A stretch of 64,000 nucleotides of DNA from CAWKGV01 sp963849305 (GCA_963849305.1 CAWKGV010000004.1:204515-268514); one strand, 5' to 3'; shown: positions 1 to 9,101, counted from the first letter of the stretch. Numbers and translations: made by a program. Notes: generated by a model not told the origin, from the letters alone.

Positions 1-1579
1 AACGCGACAGCACCTCGATGTTCTCGACCGGCAGGAACAGCTTCTCGTTGCCGTCGTAGATCAGGCGCAGGCAGTCGTGCGGCGCCCTCGAGACGGTCAG
101 CGTCTCCAGCCCGTCATAGCGCCCGATGCCGTATTCCTGATGCACGACCAGATCGCCCTCGGCGATCTCGGTCGCCTCGGCAATGAACTGGTCGGCGCGC
201 TTGCGCCGGCGCGGCGGGCGGCTGATCCGCTCGCCGAGCAAATCCTGCTCGCCCACCAGTGCCAGCCGGTCGGCCACGAAACCGCGCTCGACCCCGAACA
301 CCACCACCGAGATAGAGCCCGCCGGCTTGCGCCGGATCGCCGCCCAGCTCTCCTCCTGCGCCGCGCCCTTGACCCCGTGCTCGCGCAGCAGATTGGCCAG
401 CCGCTCGCGCGAGCCGCGGGTCCACGCGGCCAGCACGATCCGCCTTCCCTCGTCGGCCCAACGATCGGCTTGCGCGCGGAACTGGTCGAACACGTTCACC
501 CCGCCCTGGACGAAGATCGGCCCGGGCCGGCCCGAGCCATCCACCCCTACGGCGCCCTCGGGTTTGGCGAACGGTGTGAAGCCGAACAGCGGGCCGCCTG
601 ACAGCATCGCATCCCAGCCGGCCCGGTCGAGATAGAGACGGTCCGGCGGCAGCGGCCGGTAGGGCACCTCGCCCTCGGGCGTCGGCGTGCGCCGCGCAGC
701 ATAGTGGTCGGCGATCATCTCCAGCCGCCCGGCCAGCACCTCCTCGGCCTGGTGGTCGAGGCTCACCGAGGCGCCCGGCAGATAATCGAGCAGCGTCTCC
801 ATGTTCGCGTGGAACAGCGGCGCCCAATGCTCCATGCCGGGATGACGCCGCCCGTCGGAAATAGAGAGATAGATCGGGTCCTGGGCGGCCCCCTGGCCGA
901 ACAGCTCCCGCCAGCCGGAGCGGAACCGCGCGATCGCCGCTTTATCGAGCGGCACCTCGGATACCGGGCGCAGCACTAGCCGCCGGCGGGCATCCGCGCT
1001 GCGCTGGGTCGCTGGATCGAAGACACGGATGGATTCGACCGTATCCCCGAACAAGTCGAGGCGCACCGGATCGGGTTCTCCGGCCGGGAAGATATCGATG
1101 ATGCCGCCCCGCATGGCATACTCGCCGGGCTCCATCACCGTCCCCGCGCGTCCATATCCGTGCGCCTCCAGAAATTGGGCCAGCGCCTCGGGGTGAATAT
1201 CGCCGTTGACGCGAAGCTCCAGGCTGGCGCCCTGGAAGGCGGCGCGCGGCGGCACGCGCTGGACCAGCGCGTTGACCGTGGTGAGCACGATGCGCGGCCG
1301 CTCCGCCCGCTCCATGAGCCGTCCCAAGGTCGCGACCCGCTCGGCGACCAGCACGGGGTTGGGCGAGACCCGGTCGTAGGGCAAACAGTCCCAGGCCGGG
1401 AAGCGCAGTACCTCGATCTCGGGGGCGACGAATGCCAGCGCCTCAGTTAGCCGCGCCATCCGCGCGTCATCGCGGACGGCGTGCAGAATGGGCCCGGCGA
1501 ACTCCGCCCGCCGGCGCGCGAGCAGGAACGCATCCCAAGCTTCCGGGGCGCCGTAGACGGTGGCAACGGTCGCGCTCAC
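1..1579 (-). CDS. mfd: Transcription-repair coupling factor Mfd, N-terminal part (cut by window edge)
   Basis: Mfd is the ATP-driven translocase that removes RNA polymerase stalled at DNA lesions and recruits UvrA. About 526 codons read without a stop from a GTG start at 1579 to the left edge. The N-terminus reads VYGAPEAWDAFLLARR. A UvrB-like region follows with the block RGGIIDIFPAGEPDPVRLD near residue 160, and the RNA-polymerase-interacting CarD-like domain (VVHQEYGIGRYDGLETL, then LFLPVENIEVLSR) lies at the window edge. The helicase motifs and C-terminal regulatory domain must lie outside. The GTG start overlaps the sdhE stop in a GTGA, so the two genes look translationally coupled. The sdhE-mfd pairing with divergent recG is a common alphaproteobacterial arrangement. 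Confidence 0.95.
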   Translation of the reverse strand, partial: MSATVATVYGAPEAWDAFLLARRRAEFAGPILHAVRDDARMARLTEALAFVAPEIEVLRFPAWDCLPYDRVSPNPVLVAERVATLGRLMERAERPRIVLTTVNALVQRVPPRAAFQGASLELRVNGDIHPEALAQFLEAHGYGRAGTVMEPGEYAMRGGIIDIFPAGEPDPVRLDLFGDTVESIRVFDPATQRSADARRRLVLRPVSEVPLDKAAIARFRSGWRELFGQGAAQDPIYLSISDGRRHPGMEHWAPLFHANMETLLDYLPGASVSLDHQAEEVLAGRLEMIADHYAARRTPTPEGEVPYRPLPPDRLYLDRAGWDAMLSGGPLFGFTPFAKPEGAVGVDGSGRPGPIFVQGGVNVFDQFRAQADRWADEGRRIVLAAWTRGSRERLANLLREHGVKGAAQEESWAAIRRKPAGSISVVVFGVERGFVADRLALVGEQDLLGERISRPPRRRKRADQFIAEATEIAEGDLVVHQEYGIGRYDGLETLTVSRAPHDCLRLIYDGNEKLFLPVENIEVLSR

Positions 1580-1863
1580 GCGCCCGCTTCCTCTCTCATC
1601 CGGCGCAGCAACGGGCTGTCCGCCGTTACGGCGATCGGCCGCCGCCCGGTGATCCAGTCGGCCAAATCGGGGTCCGATAACTCGAGCAGCGCCTCCAGCG
1701 CGTCCAGCTCCGCCTCCGTCATCGCGGCGATTCGCGGCGCGACGAAGCCGCCGATCAACAGATCGGCCTCATGCGTGCCGCGATGGGTGGCCCGGAACAG
1801 CAGGCGACGGCGCCGCGCGTCCAGCCCGGGCGGGACCGGCGCGGCTTGGGCTGGCTCGGTCAT
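1576..1863 (-). CDS. sdhE: FAD assembly factor SdhE (succinate dehydrogenase assembly factor 2)
   Basis: A 95-residue protein of the SdhE/DUF339 family, which promotes covalent flavinylation of the succinate dehydrogenase flavoprotein subunit in the cytoplasm. The family signature RGxxE is present as RGTHEAD near residue 28, followed by the usual acidic helix (LDALEALLELSDPDLADWI). The length fits the family (about 85-95 residues). It precedes mfd with a 4-base stop/start overlap and is divergent from recG, with about 40 bp between the starts. Confidence 0.9.
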   Translation of the reverse strand: MTEPAQAAPVPPGLDARRRRLLFRATHRGTHEADLLIGGFVAPRIAAMTEAELDALEALLELSDPDLADWITGRRPIAVTADSPLLRRMREEAGA

Positions 1864-1904
1864 TCGCCGCTGCGATATAGCGGCACACCCATCTGCTGTC
1901 AGCC

Positions 1905-3995
1905 GTGCACCCAGACGCCCTTGCCCCCGTTTTCGCGCCCCTGACCTCGCTCGGCGGCATAGGCCCGGCGCTTGCCGGACTGATCGCCAAGGCCGCCGGC
2001 GGGGAGCGCGTGCTCGACCTGCTGTTTCACCTACCCGAGAGCTATCTCGACCGCCGCGCGCGCCCGACCATCGCCCAGGCGCGCGCCCATGCCGCTCCGG
2101 GCCAGGTCGCGACCCTGCTCGTGGACGTGGTGCGTCACGAGCAGCCGAGCAACCAACGGCAACCGTGGCGGGTCATCGTGACCGATGGTACCGGGTTCGC
2201 CGAGCTGGTGTTCTTCCGGCTCCCGCGCCACCTGTCGGCGCCGGGTCAGATGCCGCAGGGCATGATGGCGGGAACCAAGCTGCTGGTATCGGGCAAGCTG
2301 GAGCGCTTCGCCGACCGGCTGACAATGCCGCACCCCGATCACGTGCTGCCGGCCGAGCGGGCGGAGCGGCTGCCGGCGATCGAGCCGGTCTGGCCACTTA
2401 CCGCCGGGCTCTGGCCGCGACAGGTGGCCGCAGCCATGGCACAGGCTTTGGAACGCCTGCCGGCGCTCCCCGAGTGGCACGATCCGGCCCTGCTCCGGCG
2501 CGAGCGCTGGCCGGGCTTCGCCGACGGGCTGCGCGCCGTGCAGGCTCCCGCCGAGCCGCCGGACGAGCGGCCCCGCCGCCGGCTCGCTTATGACGAGTTG
2601 CTGGCTGGGCAGGTGGCGCTGGCACTGGTGCGCGGCCGGGTGCGCGCCCGGCCCGGCCGGACCCTCGCCGGCGACGGCCGCCTGCGGGCACGTGCGCTGG
2701 CCCGCTTCGGCCATCCTCCCACCGGCTCGCAGCTCATGGCCCTGGCCGAGATCGACGCCGACCTCGCGGCGCCGCGGCGGATGCTGCGACTGCTGCAAGG
2801 CGACGTGGGCTCGGGCAAGACCCTGCTCGCCCTGCTAGCGATGCTGCGCGCCGTGGAGGCCGGGGCGCAGGCCGCTTTGATGGCACCGACCGAGGTGTTG
2901 GCCCGCCAGCACCACCGCACCATCTCGCGCCTCTCCCCGGAGCCGGTGGCCTTACTGACCGGTGCGGTGAAGGGCCAGACCCGCGCCCGGCTGCTACGTG
3001 GTCTCGCGGACGGCTCGGTGCCGCTGGTGGTCGGCACCCATGCGTTGATCCAGGAGGGGGTGGCCTGGCGGGATCTGGCGCTCGCCGTGATCGACGAGCA
3101 GCACCGGTTCGGCGTCGCCCAGCGCCTGCTGCTAGGCGAGAAGGGCCGCGAAGCCGACGTGCTGGTGATGACCGCGACCCCGATCCCGCGCACCCTGCTG
3201 CTGACCCAATGGGGCGAGATGGACGTGAGCCGGTTGACCGAGAAACCGGCCGGCCGGCAGCCGATCCGCAGCACCATCCACTCGCTCGCCACCTTGCCCG
3301 AGATGCTGGAGGCCCTGGCCCGCAAGCTGGACGAGGGGGCGAGGGTCTATTGGGTCTGCCCGCTGGTGGCCGAGAGCGCCGCCCTGGACGTGGCTGCGGC
3401 CGAGGCGCGGTTCGCCGACCTGCGCGCCCGCTTCGGCGCGGGCGTCGGGCTGGCGCACGGCCAGCAGGAGCCGGAACGGCGGGACGGCGCGCTGGCTGGC
3501 TTTGCCGCCGGGCGCATCCGGCTCCTGGTCGCGACCACGGTGATCGAGGTCGGCGTCGATGTGCCGGAAGCGAGCGTGATGGTGATCGAGCACGCCGAGC
3601 GATTCGGCCTCGCCCAGCTCCATCAATTGCGCGGCCGGGTGGGGCGGGGCGAGCGGGCGAGCTATTGCCTGCTCTTGCATGAGGACGGGTTGAACGACGC
3701 GGCGCGCCGGCGCCTGACCTTGCTGCGCGACACCGAGGACGGGTTCGCCATCGCGGACGCCGATTTTCGCTTGCGCGGCGGCGGCGACGTGCTGGGCACC
3801 AAGCAGGCCGGCCTCCCCGGCTTCCGCCTGGCCGACCCGGTCGCCGACGAGGGCTTGCTGCACATGGCGCACCGGGACGCCGCCTTGCTGCTGGAGAAGG
3901 ACCCCGGCCTAACTAGCGAGCGCGGGCAGGCGGTGCGCTGGTTGCTGCGGCTGTTCGGCCAGTGGGAGCAGATGCGTACACTGCTCGCGGGGTGA
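1905..3995 (+). CDS. recG: ATP-dependent DNA helicase RecG
   Basis: A 696-residue superfamily 2 helicase that remodels stalled replication forks and branched DNA. The N-terminal wedge (OB-fold) region carries SLGGIGPALAGLI near residue 15. Walker A GDVGSGKT is at residues 299-306, the DEQH box at 397-400, motif III TATPIPRT follows, and the second RecA domain has TTVIEVGVDVPEA and QLRGRVGRG. The length is normal for RecG. The start is GTG at 1905; no ATG lies in frame upstream. Divergent from sdhE-mfd, so the short intergenic region must hold both promoters. Confidence 0.95.
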   Translation: MHPDALAPVFAPLTSLGGIGPALAGLIAKAAGGERVLDLLFHLPESYLDRRARPTIAQARAHAAPGQVATLLVDVVRHEQPSNQRQPWRVIVTDGTGFAELVFFRLPRHLSAPGQMPQGMMAGTKLLVSGKLERFADRLTMPHPDHVLPAERAERLPAIEPVWPLTAGLWPRQVAAAMAQALERLPALPEWHDPALLRRERWPGFADGLRAVQAPAEPPDERPRRRLAYDELLAGQVALALVRGRVRARPGRTLAGDGRLRARALARFGHPPTGSQLMALAEIDADLAAPRRMLRLLQGDVGSGKTLLALLAMLRAVEAGAQAALMAPTEVLARQHHRTISRLSPEPVALLTGAVKGQTRARLLRGLADGSVPLVVGTHALIQEGVAWRDLALAVIDEQHRFGVAQRLLLGEKGREADVLVMTATPIPRTLLLTQWGEMDVSRLTEKPAGRQPIRSTIHSLATLPEMLEALARKLDEGARVYWVCPLVAESAALDVAAAEARFADLRARFGAGVGLAHGQQEPERRDGALAGFAAGRIRLLVATTVIEVGVDVPEASVMVIEHAERFGLAQLHQLRGRVGRGERASYCLLLHEDGLNDAARRRLTLLRDTEDGFAIADADFRLRGGGDVLGTKQAGLPGFRLADPVADEGLLHMAHRDAALLLEKDPGLTSERGQAVRWLLRLFGQWEQMRTLLAG

Positions 3996-4303
3996 GGCAA
4001 ATTCGCCACGCGCGGACGGGGGCGCCGTGTACACGCGCGGGTTGGTGCGGGGCGGATGTGTACACCGGCCGTTAACCGGCGGGTAACTCCTCTCGCTGGC
4101 GCGGATGGTCTCGGAAACCATGCGTCGTGAGATCTCCCGTCCCCCGGTTGCGCCGACGACACCCACGACCCGGCTCAGCGCTTATCGTACTCGTCGTGGC
4201 GGCGCCACCAGCTGGCGCGCGGCGCGCTCGGCCCGGGCGAGCGCAGCGCGCGCCGTGCCGAGGGGCACGTTGCTCGCGCGGGCATTCCGAGCGAAAGACG
4301 CCG
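3996..4303. other. Non-coding stretch after recG with two GTGTACAC palindromes
   Basis: I see no credible gene in this 308-base stretch between recG and the HTH remnant. It contains two perfect 8-base palindromes GTGTACAC at 4027-4034 and 4058-4065, whose centres are 31 bases apart (about three helical turns), followed by a CCGGCCGTTAACCGG-type inverted motif. No rho-independent terminator for recG could be recognised. Confidence 0.5.
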
Positions 4304-4713
4304 ATGAGTTCGCATCGCGCGCGATTGCGGGTCGAAATGGGGCGGCTTCGCACGGTGCTGAGGACGCTGGCGGGGGTGAGCGCGACGAAGCGAGGGTTTG
4401 CGCTGGTGCCGCGCCGCGCACGCGAGGTCGTGGTGCTGGCGCGGCCGGTCGAAGAGCAGCATGCGGCGGTGCTCGCCTTCCTCGCCGACGGTAAGTCGTG
4501 GTCGAGCTCGGCCCTGGCGCTTGCGCTTGGAGCGAGCCAGCGCACCGTGCAGCGGGCACTCGACTCGCTTGCGGCAGCAGGCAAGGTGCAGTCGCCGGTC
4601 GCGGCCGAGCGCGTCGTTGGACGACACCGCCCGTGCCGGGATTCACGGCGACGTTGTTGCTGCCGGCGCCGCTGCCGTGTGACGATTTCGGCCGGACGCC
4701 CCGCCGGTATTGA
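4304..4713 (+). pseudogene. Helix-turn-helix regulator remnant, one frameshift
   Basis: From an ATG at 4304 the reading runs MSSHRARLRVEMGRL, then a winged-helix-like region LALALGASQRTVQRALDSL with an HTH signature. It derails just after AAAGKVQS. The family-like C-terminus GRGRARRWTTPPVPGF, then LLLPAPLP, continues in another frame to a stop at 4713. One base appears to be missing around 4588-4592. I recall this protein type as a small stand-alone HTH protein of unknown role; no target is known to me. It sits about 120 bp upstream of the restriction endonuclease gene and marks the left flank of the low-GC island. The pseudogene call rests on the two-frame reading. Confidence 0.6.
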
Positions 4714-4835
4714 AGGGTGGGAACGAAGGGAGCGCTATGGGCTGAAAATCAGCGCAGCATAGCTTGCGTATTCGTCGCTCGCTTTTTTATCTGTGTCTGC
4801 TTCAGAATCAAAGATTCGATCCAGTCGGGCCGGTG

Positions 4836-6158
4836 ATGCCGCTTATCCTTGGACCAGCAAAGCCAGCTATCGAAGCCATTCGGCAAATACGAGCCGCTGG
4901 TGGCCTTGAGCGCGTGACCGTGCTTGTTGCTTGGGCGCGTCTAAATGGGATCGCACTATTTCTGGATGCTATGGGGAGCGACATAGGCAAAGTCCGAATC
5001 GCTGTTGGAATGGCAGGCGCTGGAACAAGTGTTGAAGCCTTGTCCTATTTGAGGGCGCACTGCCGGGAGGTTTATCTTTTCCATAAGCATCACCGCCAGA
5101 CCTTCCATCCTAAGGTGTACTGCTTCGATGGACCTGGTGATCCACCGTCCGCATCACACCTGGTAGTGGGGTCGTCGAACCTCACTGGCGGCGGTCTATT
5201 TTCCAACTTCGAAGCCAGCTTGGTTGCAGACTTCGCGCCGGCAACGTTCGCCCTCGATCGAGAAACATGGGCTTCCGTGATAGCTGCCTTCGACGCGGTG
5301 GTAACTTCGCCATTCAGCGAACGCATCATCGATGACGCACGGCTGCAGATTCTTCTTGAGGAGCGCTATCTAAGCACAGAAATCCGCTTGCGCCGTCGCA
5401 GCGCAGAGGATGGGGTGACTGCCGCGCGGGGAAGTCCTCGCCGCGGTAAGCCCGAGGCACCTCCTCCCACTCTCAGCCTGCCGCGGCTTCCTCCGCCGCC
5501 CTACGAATTTGCCGATCCCGCTGCCAAACCGACTACGCCAGGTGCACCGGCGGCCATACCTTCAGGTATCCCGACACCAGCTTCCATCACGTTACCGGCA
5601 GCTGGTGCCGCTAGCATACCTTTCGTACCTGACGGTCGGTTCTTCGTCCGAACACTGACCCCTAACGACGTGAGCAAGATTCTCGGGCACCAAGTGGGTA
5701 CTTTTGAACCCGATCTTGGAGTGACCGCCCGCGACGAACTACCTGGGTTCTGGGGCTGGCCCGATCGCTTCGGCATTGTCACCCGGGAGTTGCTGCCTCG
5801 TGAGGAATGGGCCGCCCGAGCACGAGCATTTTCATCGGCGGTTCCAGCCGGAGTTGATGTCGAGTTCATGCAGTGGTTTCGGGCGGCCCGGCCGTCTAAT
5901 GCGAGTGATCCCAAACGACATGCAGCAGAGCACCGCTTTCGCATCGGACCGAAGGCGCGATTCCGATCCGCTCTATCACTCGGCTTCAGCGTCACATCCC
6001 TAATCGTCATCGAACGAATGCCAGACGGCACGTCGTTCGACTTCCGAGTAACGACTATTGCGGAGGGGGAACCGGAATATGCAGATTATCGCCGCTATCT
6101 GACGCATGTGCGTCCACGTCACAGCTATGGGTATGGGCCAGACTACCCTGAAGAATAA
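4836..6158 (+). CDS. PLD-family restriction endonuclease with EcoRII-N/B3-like DNA-binding domain (BfiI-like)
   Basis: About 440 residues. The N-terminal 180 or so residues carry a single phospholipase D-type HKD half-site: FHPKVYCFDG, then GSSNLTGGG and FEAS. In known PLD nucleases two such half-sites from a dimer form one active site needing no metal. A proline-rich linker follows, then a C-terminal domain with FFVRTLTPNDVSKILGHQVG, which resembles the EcoRII N-terminal effector-binding (B3-like) signature. This nuclease-plus-B3 order matches BfiI, a type IIS restriction enzyme. The gene converges on two DNA methyltransferases with only 17 bp between stops, as expected for a restriction-modification locus. 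The ATG at 4836 is preferred; a TTG at 4764 would add 24 residues not typical of the fold. Base composition is clearly lower in GC than the flanks. The recognition site cannot be read from sequence. Confidence 0.75.
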   Translation: MPLILGPAKPAIEAIRQIRAAGGLERVTVLVAWARLNGIALFLDAMGSDIGKVRIAVGMAGAGTSVEALSYLRAHCREVYLFHKHHRQTFHPKVYCFDGPGDPPSASHLVVGSSNLTGGGLFSNFEASLVADFAPATFALDRETWASVIAAFDAVVTSPFSERIIDDARLQILLEERYLSTEIRLRRRSAEDGVTAARGSPRRGKPEAPPPTLSLPRLPPPPYEFADPAAKPTTPGAPAAIPSGIPTPASITLPAAGAASIPFVPDGRFFVRTLTPNDVSKILGHQVGTFEPDLGVTARDELPGFWGWPDRFGIVTRELLPREEWAARARAFSSAVPAGVDVEFMQWFRAARPSNASDPKRHAAEHRFRIGPKARFRSALSLGFSVTSLIVIERMPDGTSFDFRVTTIAEGEPEYADYRRYLTHVRPRHSYGYGPDYPEE

Positions 6159-6175
6159 ACGTGACCTGACATCAA

Positions 6176-7669
6176 TCAATGGCCATTACGCAGTATCAGC
6201 AGCGTCTCTGCTTCAACGGCGTTCACCGCATGCAGGCCATAGCGCCGGTATGTCTGCAGAGGGATTGCCTCTCCAAGCAACCAGCCCTCGCTTTGTGCCA
6301 GTCCAACCAAATGTGAAGGAGTGTCAATATCTCGCCTAACACCGGATAACACCGTATGGTTATGACCGACGATTAGCGCATAAGGAGCTCCCTTCCGAAG
6401 AAGGCGCGCTACTGCACGGAACCCGTCCCGCATGTCAGCCATATAGCGATATATCAGCATCGGGACGGCTCGACGGCGGAACCCATCACGCGACCCAATC
6501 GCGTGCGCAAGATCACAACAGAATTCAGCCTGAGCCTTTGGCAGGTGTCGGACATTATCCTCAAGTTGCTGAGTAAGCCGGATCTGTTCCTGACGCTTCA
6601 TCTCGCGGCTGCCAATCATCAGCCCGTCAAGCGGTCCAATATCTGCTGGATCGCAAAGATAGAGCCAGACTAGAGAGAGCCGCTGTGTGTCGATGTAGGG
6701 TAGTGCCGTTGCATAAGGAGGGCTTGTAATCGCTGCATCGAAGGGTTCGCCAATGTCGCTGCTCTCAGGTCGACGTATGTCAGAGAGAATTGCGCGGCAC
6801 GGAATGTCGGATATTTCGAGAACTGACTGCGTAGCATCCAGGCGTTCAAGGAAGCGTTCACACGCTGTGATGAACGCCTCGAGAAAGCTGATCTCGGGCA
6901 ATGGGCTACTGCGCCGCCTGATCCGAAGGTCACTTGGGTCCTGGTCGGAGTAACCCCTCAACAGGTTACTTGCGATAGCTAGGAAAATGGCTTTCCGATC
7001 ATCACAAACGGACTCCACTGCGTTCCTTATTGCCTCAATCGAGGCGAGCTGGCGCTGGCCGAACCAGGAGCGAAGATAATGATCCCTCGCTGTCCTGGTC
7101 TTGACGAGAGGCGGATTGCTTATCCTCCCTACCCGTTGCACAATACGACTGAAATCATCTCGGAGCGTAGTGACTGGTATGCGTAGGGAAAGAAGCTTAG
7201 CGTTGGCAAGAAATATTGCGAGAGGATTGAGATCAATTCCTATGCCAGTTGCACCAAGATGGGCACACTCGACTAACGTGGTGCCGCTACCGCAGAACGG
7301 GTCTAAGATGCGGTTACCATGCCGAAGGCCAAAAATATTCAGAATAGCCTTTGCGACTTGCGGATTGAATTTGCCCTTGTACTCATGAAGGCCATGAACT
7401 GAGTAGCGCGTAGCTTGACGCGTCCGGCCGCTTCGCGCTGCCTCTTCAAGACGAGCTTGGATGGTGGGAGTGGCTTTTGTATCAACATCGATGCGTGAAA
7501 AGTAGGTAAGCCGGCCGGCGAGCTCGGCATCTACAAGGCTATCGAACTGCACGCCCCGGTCCGAAAGATCGCAGCTAGCAAGCCCCGTTAACGCGACCAC
7601 CTCTCTTCGAGCAAGATCGCGCTCATACGGATAGTAGCGATAGTCATGCCACCGGAGGAAGGTCCTCAT
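6176..7669 (-). CDS. Site-specific DNA methyltransferase (second of a pair)
   Basis: A 497-residue SAM-dependent DNA methyltransferase. The order of motifs is YKGKFNPQ (motif X-like) at residues 97-103, DPFCGSGTT (motif I, SAM binding) at 123-131, and TSPPY (motif IV, catalytic) at about 315-319. The TSPPY form is typical of N4-cytosine or related amino-methyltransferases. A block YSDQDPSDLRIRR near 240-252 is shared with its neighbour. The ATG at 7669 overlaps the upstream methyltransferase stop by four bases (ATGA), so the two are co-translated. Two methyltransferases beside a BfiI-like nuclease fit a type IIS system, whose asymmetric site needs each strand modified separately. Low GC relative to the chromosome suggests acquisition. 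Confidence 0.85.
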   Translation of the reverse strand: MRTFLRWHDYRYYPYERDLARREVVALTGLASCDLSDRGVQFDSLVDAELAGRLTYFSRIDVDTKATPTIQARLEEAARSGRTRQATRYSVHGLHEYKGKFNPQVAKAILNIFGLRHGNRILDPFCGSGTTLVECAHLGATGIGIDLNPLAIFLANAKLLSLRIPVTTLRDDFSRIVQRVGRISNPPLVKTRTARDHYLRSWFGQRQLASIEAIRNAVESVCDDRKAIFLAIASNLLRGYSDQDPSDLRIRRRSSPLPEISFLEAFITACERFLERLDATQSVLEISDIPCRAILSDIRRPESSDIGEPFDAAITSPPYATALPYIDTQRLSLVWLYLCDPADIGPLDGLMIGSREMKRQEQIRLTQQLEDNVRHLPKAQAEFCCDLAHAIGSRDGFRRRAVPMLIYRYMADMRDGFRAVARLLRKGAPYALIVGHNHTVLSGVRRDIDTPSHLVGLAQSEGWLLGEAIPLQTYRRYGLHAVNAVEAETLLILRNGH

Positions 7670-8800
7670 TTGTTCCGCAGGACCAGAATCGTTTCCGTTT
7701 TGATGTTTGCGTGCGACAAATTGAAGGACTTCCTCGTCGACGGGATAACACGTTCAGCTCGCATCACCTCGTCGAACCCAAAGCTGGCCCCCACGCGCGC
7801 AATGACGGCTGCGTTGTCAACTACTTTTCCATGGATCAGCGAGCGGCCCACTACAAAGCAAGCGTGCCCCCTTCCAACCATGACCTGATCAAGCAGCCAA
7901 ATGACCCTGGCCATCTGACGCTCGAAGTCGTCTGCGGTGTGCCTGTTCGGTCCTCCAAAAAAGTGTGCTCTTGCGCCGATCTCACGAGCCTTTACGGAAA
8001 GTGGATCGAAGCCTAACCACCACATGCGGTATTTGTGATATAGCCAATACTCATACGCGTTTGGGTAAGGGGGGGAAGTGACTACCAACCCAATTCGCGG
8101 GTCGATCACCGAAGGATCAAGGGTCAGAACGTCCGCCTCGATAGCAGTGGCTGCTGGCAATAGGCCGACCGGTCGCGTTCGGAGAGTATCTATGATTCGC
8201 CGGGCAGAGCGGACGAAGAAACGGAACACGTCCTCGTAACCGACCGGCTTATCAATCGCTGCGTATCGCGTATCGCTTTCCTGAATTCGACACTCGTACG
8301 ATAATCGATGAGAGCGCCAGGCGAAGGATGTCCGCTGAGTCTCCTGCTCTAGCCTTGATCGCCTCGGCTAGCCTTGCAATGGCGATCTGAACCTGCGGCT
8401 TGAACCAGTGGTCGAGCCGCGGGATGTTTGGAAGCGATGGCGTGAAATCGCTTTGGGCTGATTCCAGTACCTCGCTTAGAGCGCGACCAGCCCCATTGGG
8501 CACGGGTGAAGTTTTCACCCGAGACATCATGACTGCAATCGGATTGAGGTCGATGCCGATGGAAGGGACCCCTGCGACCTGAGCTTCCGACAGCGCGGTT
8601 CCGCTTCCGCAAAACGGGTCCAGCAGGGCAAGGCCATCAATCGGCCGATAAGTAGCAATTAGCTTCCGGGGAAGCTCAGGTATAAACTTTGCTGGGTACG
8701 GATGTATGCTGCTGAGCGGGTCGGGGCGGGCCTCCAAGAAGTTCCAGTCGTCCTCAAAGTTGATCGCCCCGCCCGTGGCAGAGAATGCCAGCCCATCCAT
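7666..8800 (-). pseudogene. Site-specific DNA methyltransferase (first of pair), split by a +1 frameshift
   Basis: The N-terminal half (from ATG at 8800) has HPYPAKFIPELPR and DPFCGSGTA (motif I). The C-terminal half has VVTSPPYPNAYEYW (motif IV) and ends at 7666. The first frame stops about 180 residues in, while the next frame carries straight on. Removing one base of the AATT run at 8284-8287 restores VRVSN-QESDTRYAAIDK, the counterpart of SDQDPSDLRIRR in the partner methyltransferase. The restored protein would be about 377 residues. As given, it would lack either SAM-binding or catalytic motif in each piece. The start overlaps the RHH stop (TGATG) and the end overlaps the next methyltransferase start, so this is the middle gene of a tight three-gene operon. 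It may be a sequencing indel. Confidence 0.8.
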
Positions 8801-9048
8801 CAGTCCCCCCGCCGCCGACTGGCGGTCACTGGTCGATTAGGCCGCGCTGCGGCGCCGGGAGCTTCGCTCAGCGGGAGCGTCCGTTGGCTCGCATAGCCCT
8901 CGCGGTCCAGGTGCTCGCGGATTAAGCGCGCAATAAGTGTAGATTTCTTAAACCTGTTCTCGTGGCAGTATGCCTCGAAGCGCTCCTCTTCCTCGCCGCT
9001 CAGCAGGACCGATAGCTTTGCTAAAGACCCAAACTCCCGATTCGGCAA
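8800..9048 (-). CDS. Small ribbon-helix-helix protein leading the methyltransferase operon
   Basis: About 82 residues. The core LAKLSVLLSGEEEERFEAY, then KKSTLIARLIREHL, has the beta-strand/two-helix pattern of Arc/CopG-type ribbon-helix-helix DNA-binding proteins. The tail is basic and proline-rich. It ends in TGATG overlapping the first methyltransferase, so it is the promoter-proximal gene of the operon. By position it could be the system's controller protein, but direct evidence is lacking. The start is uncertain: I chose TTG at 9048 because the fold begins immediately after; the frame stays open to an ATG at 9177, which would overlap the beta-propeller remnant. A near-palindrome with two TGCGCA copies lies 38 bases upstream. 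Confidence 0.6.
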   Translation of the reverse strand: MPNREFGSLAKLSVLLSGEEEERFEAYCHENRFKKSTLIARLIREHLDREGYASQRTLPLSEAPGAAARPNRPVTASRRRGD

Positions 9049-9085
9049 CGAGTATCCGGGTGTTGTGCGAAAAAGTCCAGCGTTC

Positions 9086-9101
9086 TGCGCACCAGTGCGC
9101 A
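9086..9101. promoter_or_regulatory. Candidate operator upstream of the RHH gene
   Basis: Two self-complementary TGCGCA hexamers (9086-9091 and 9096-9101) are separated by four bases, giving a near-perfect dyad. It sits just upstream of the proposed TTG start of the ribbon-helix-helix gene, where an autoregulatory operator would be expected. No promoter elements could be assigned with confidence. Confidence 0.3.
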
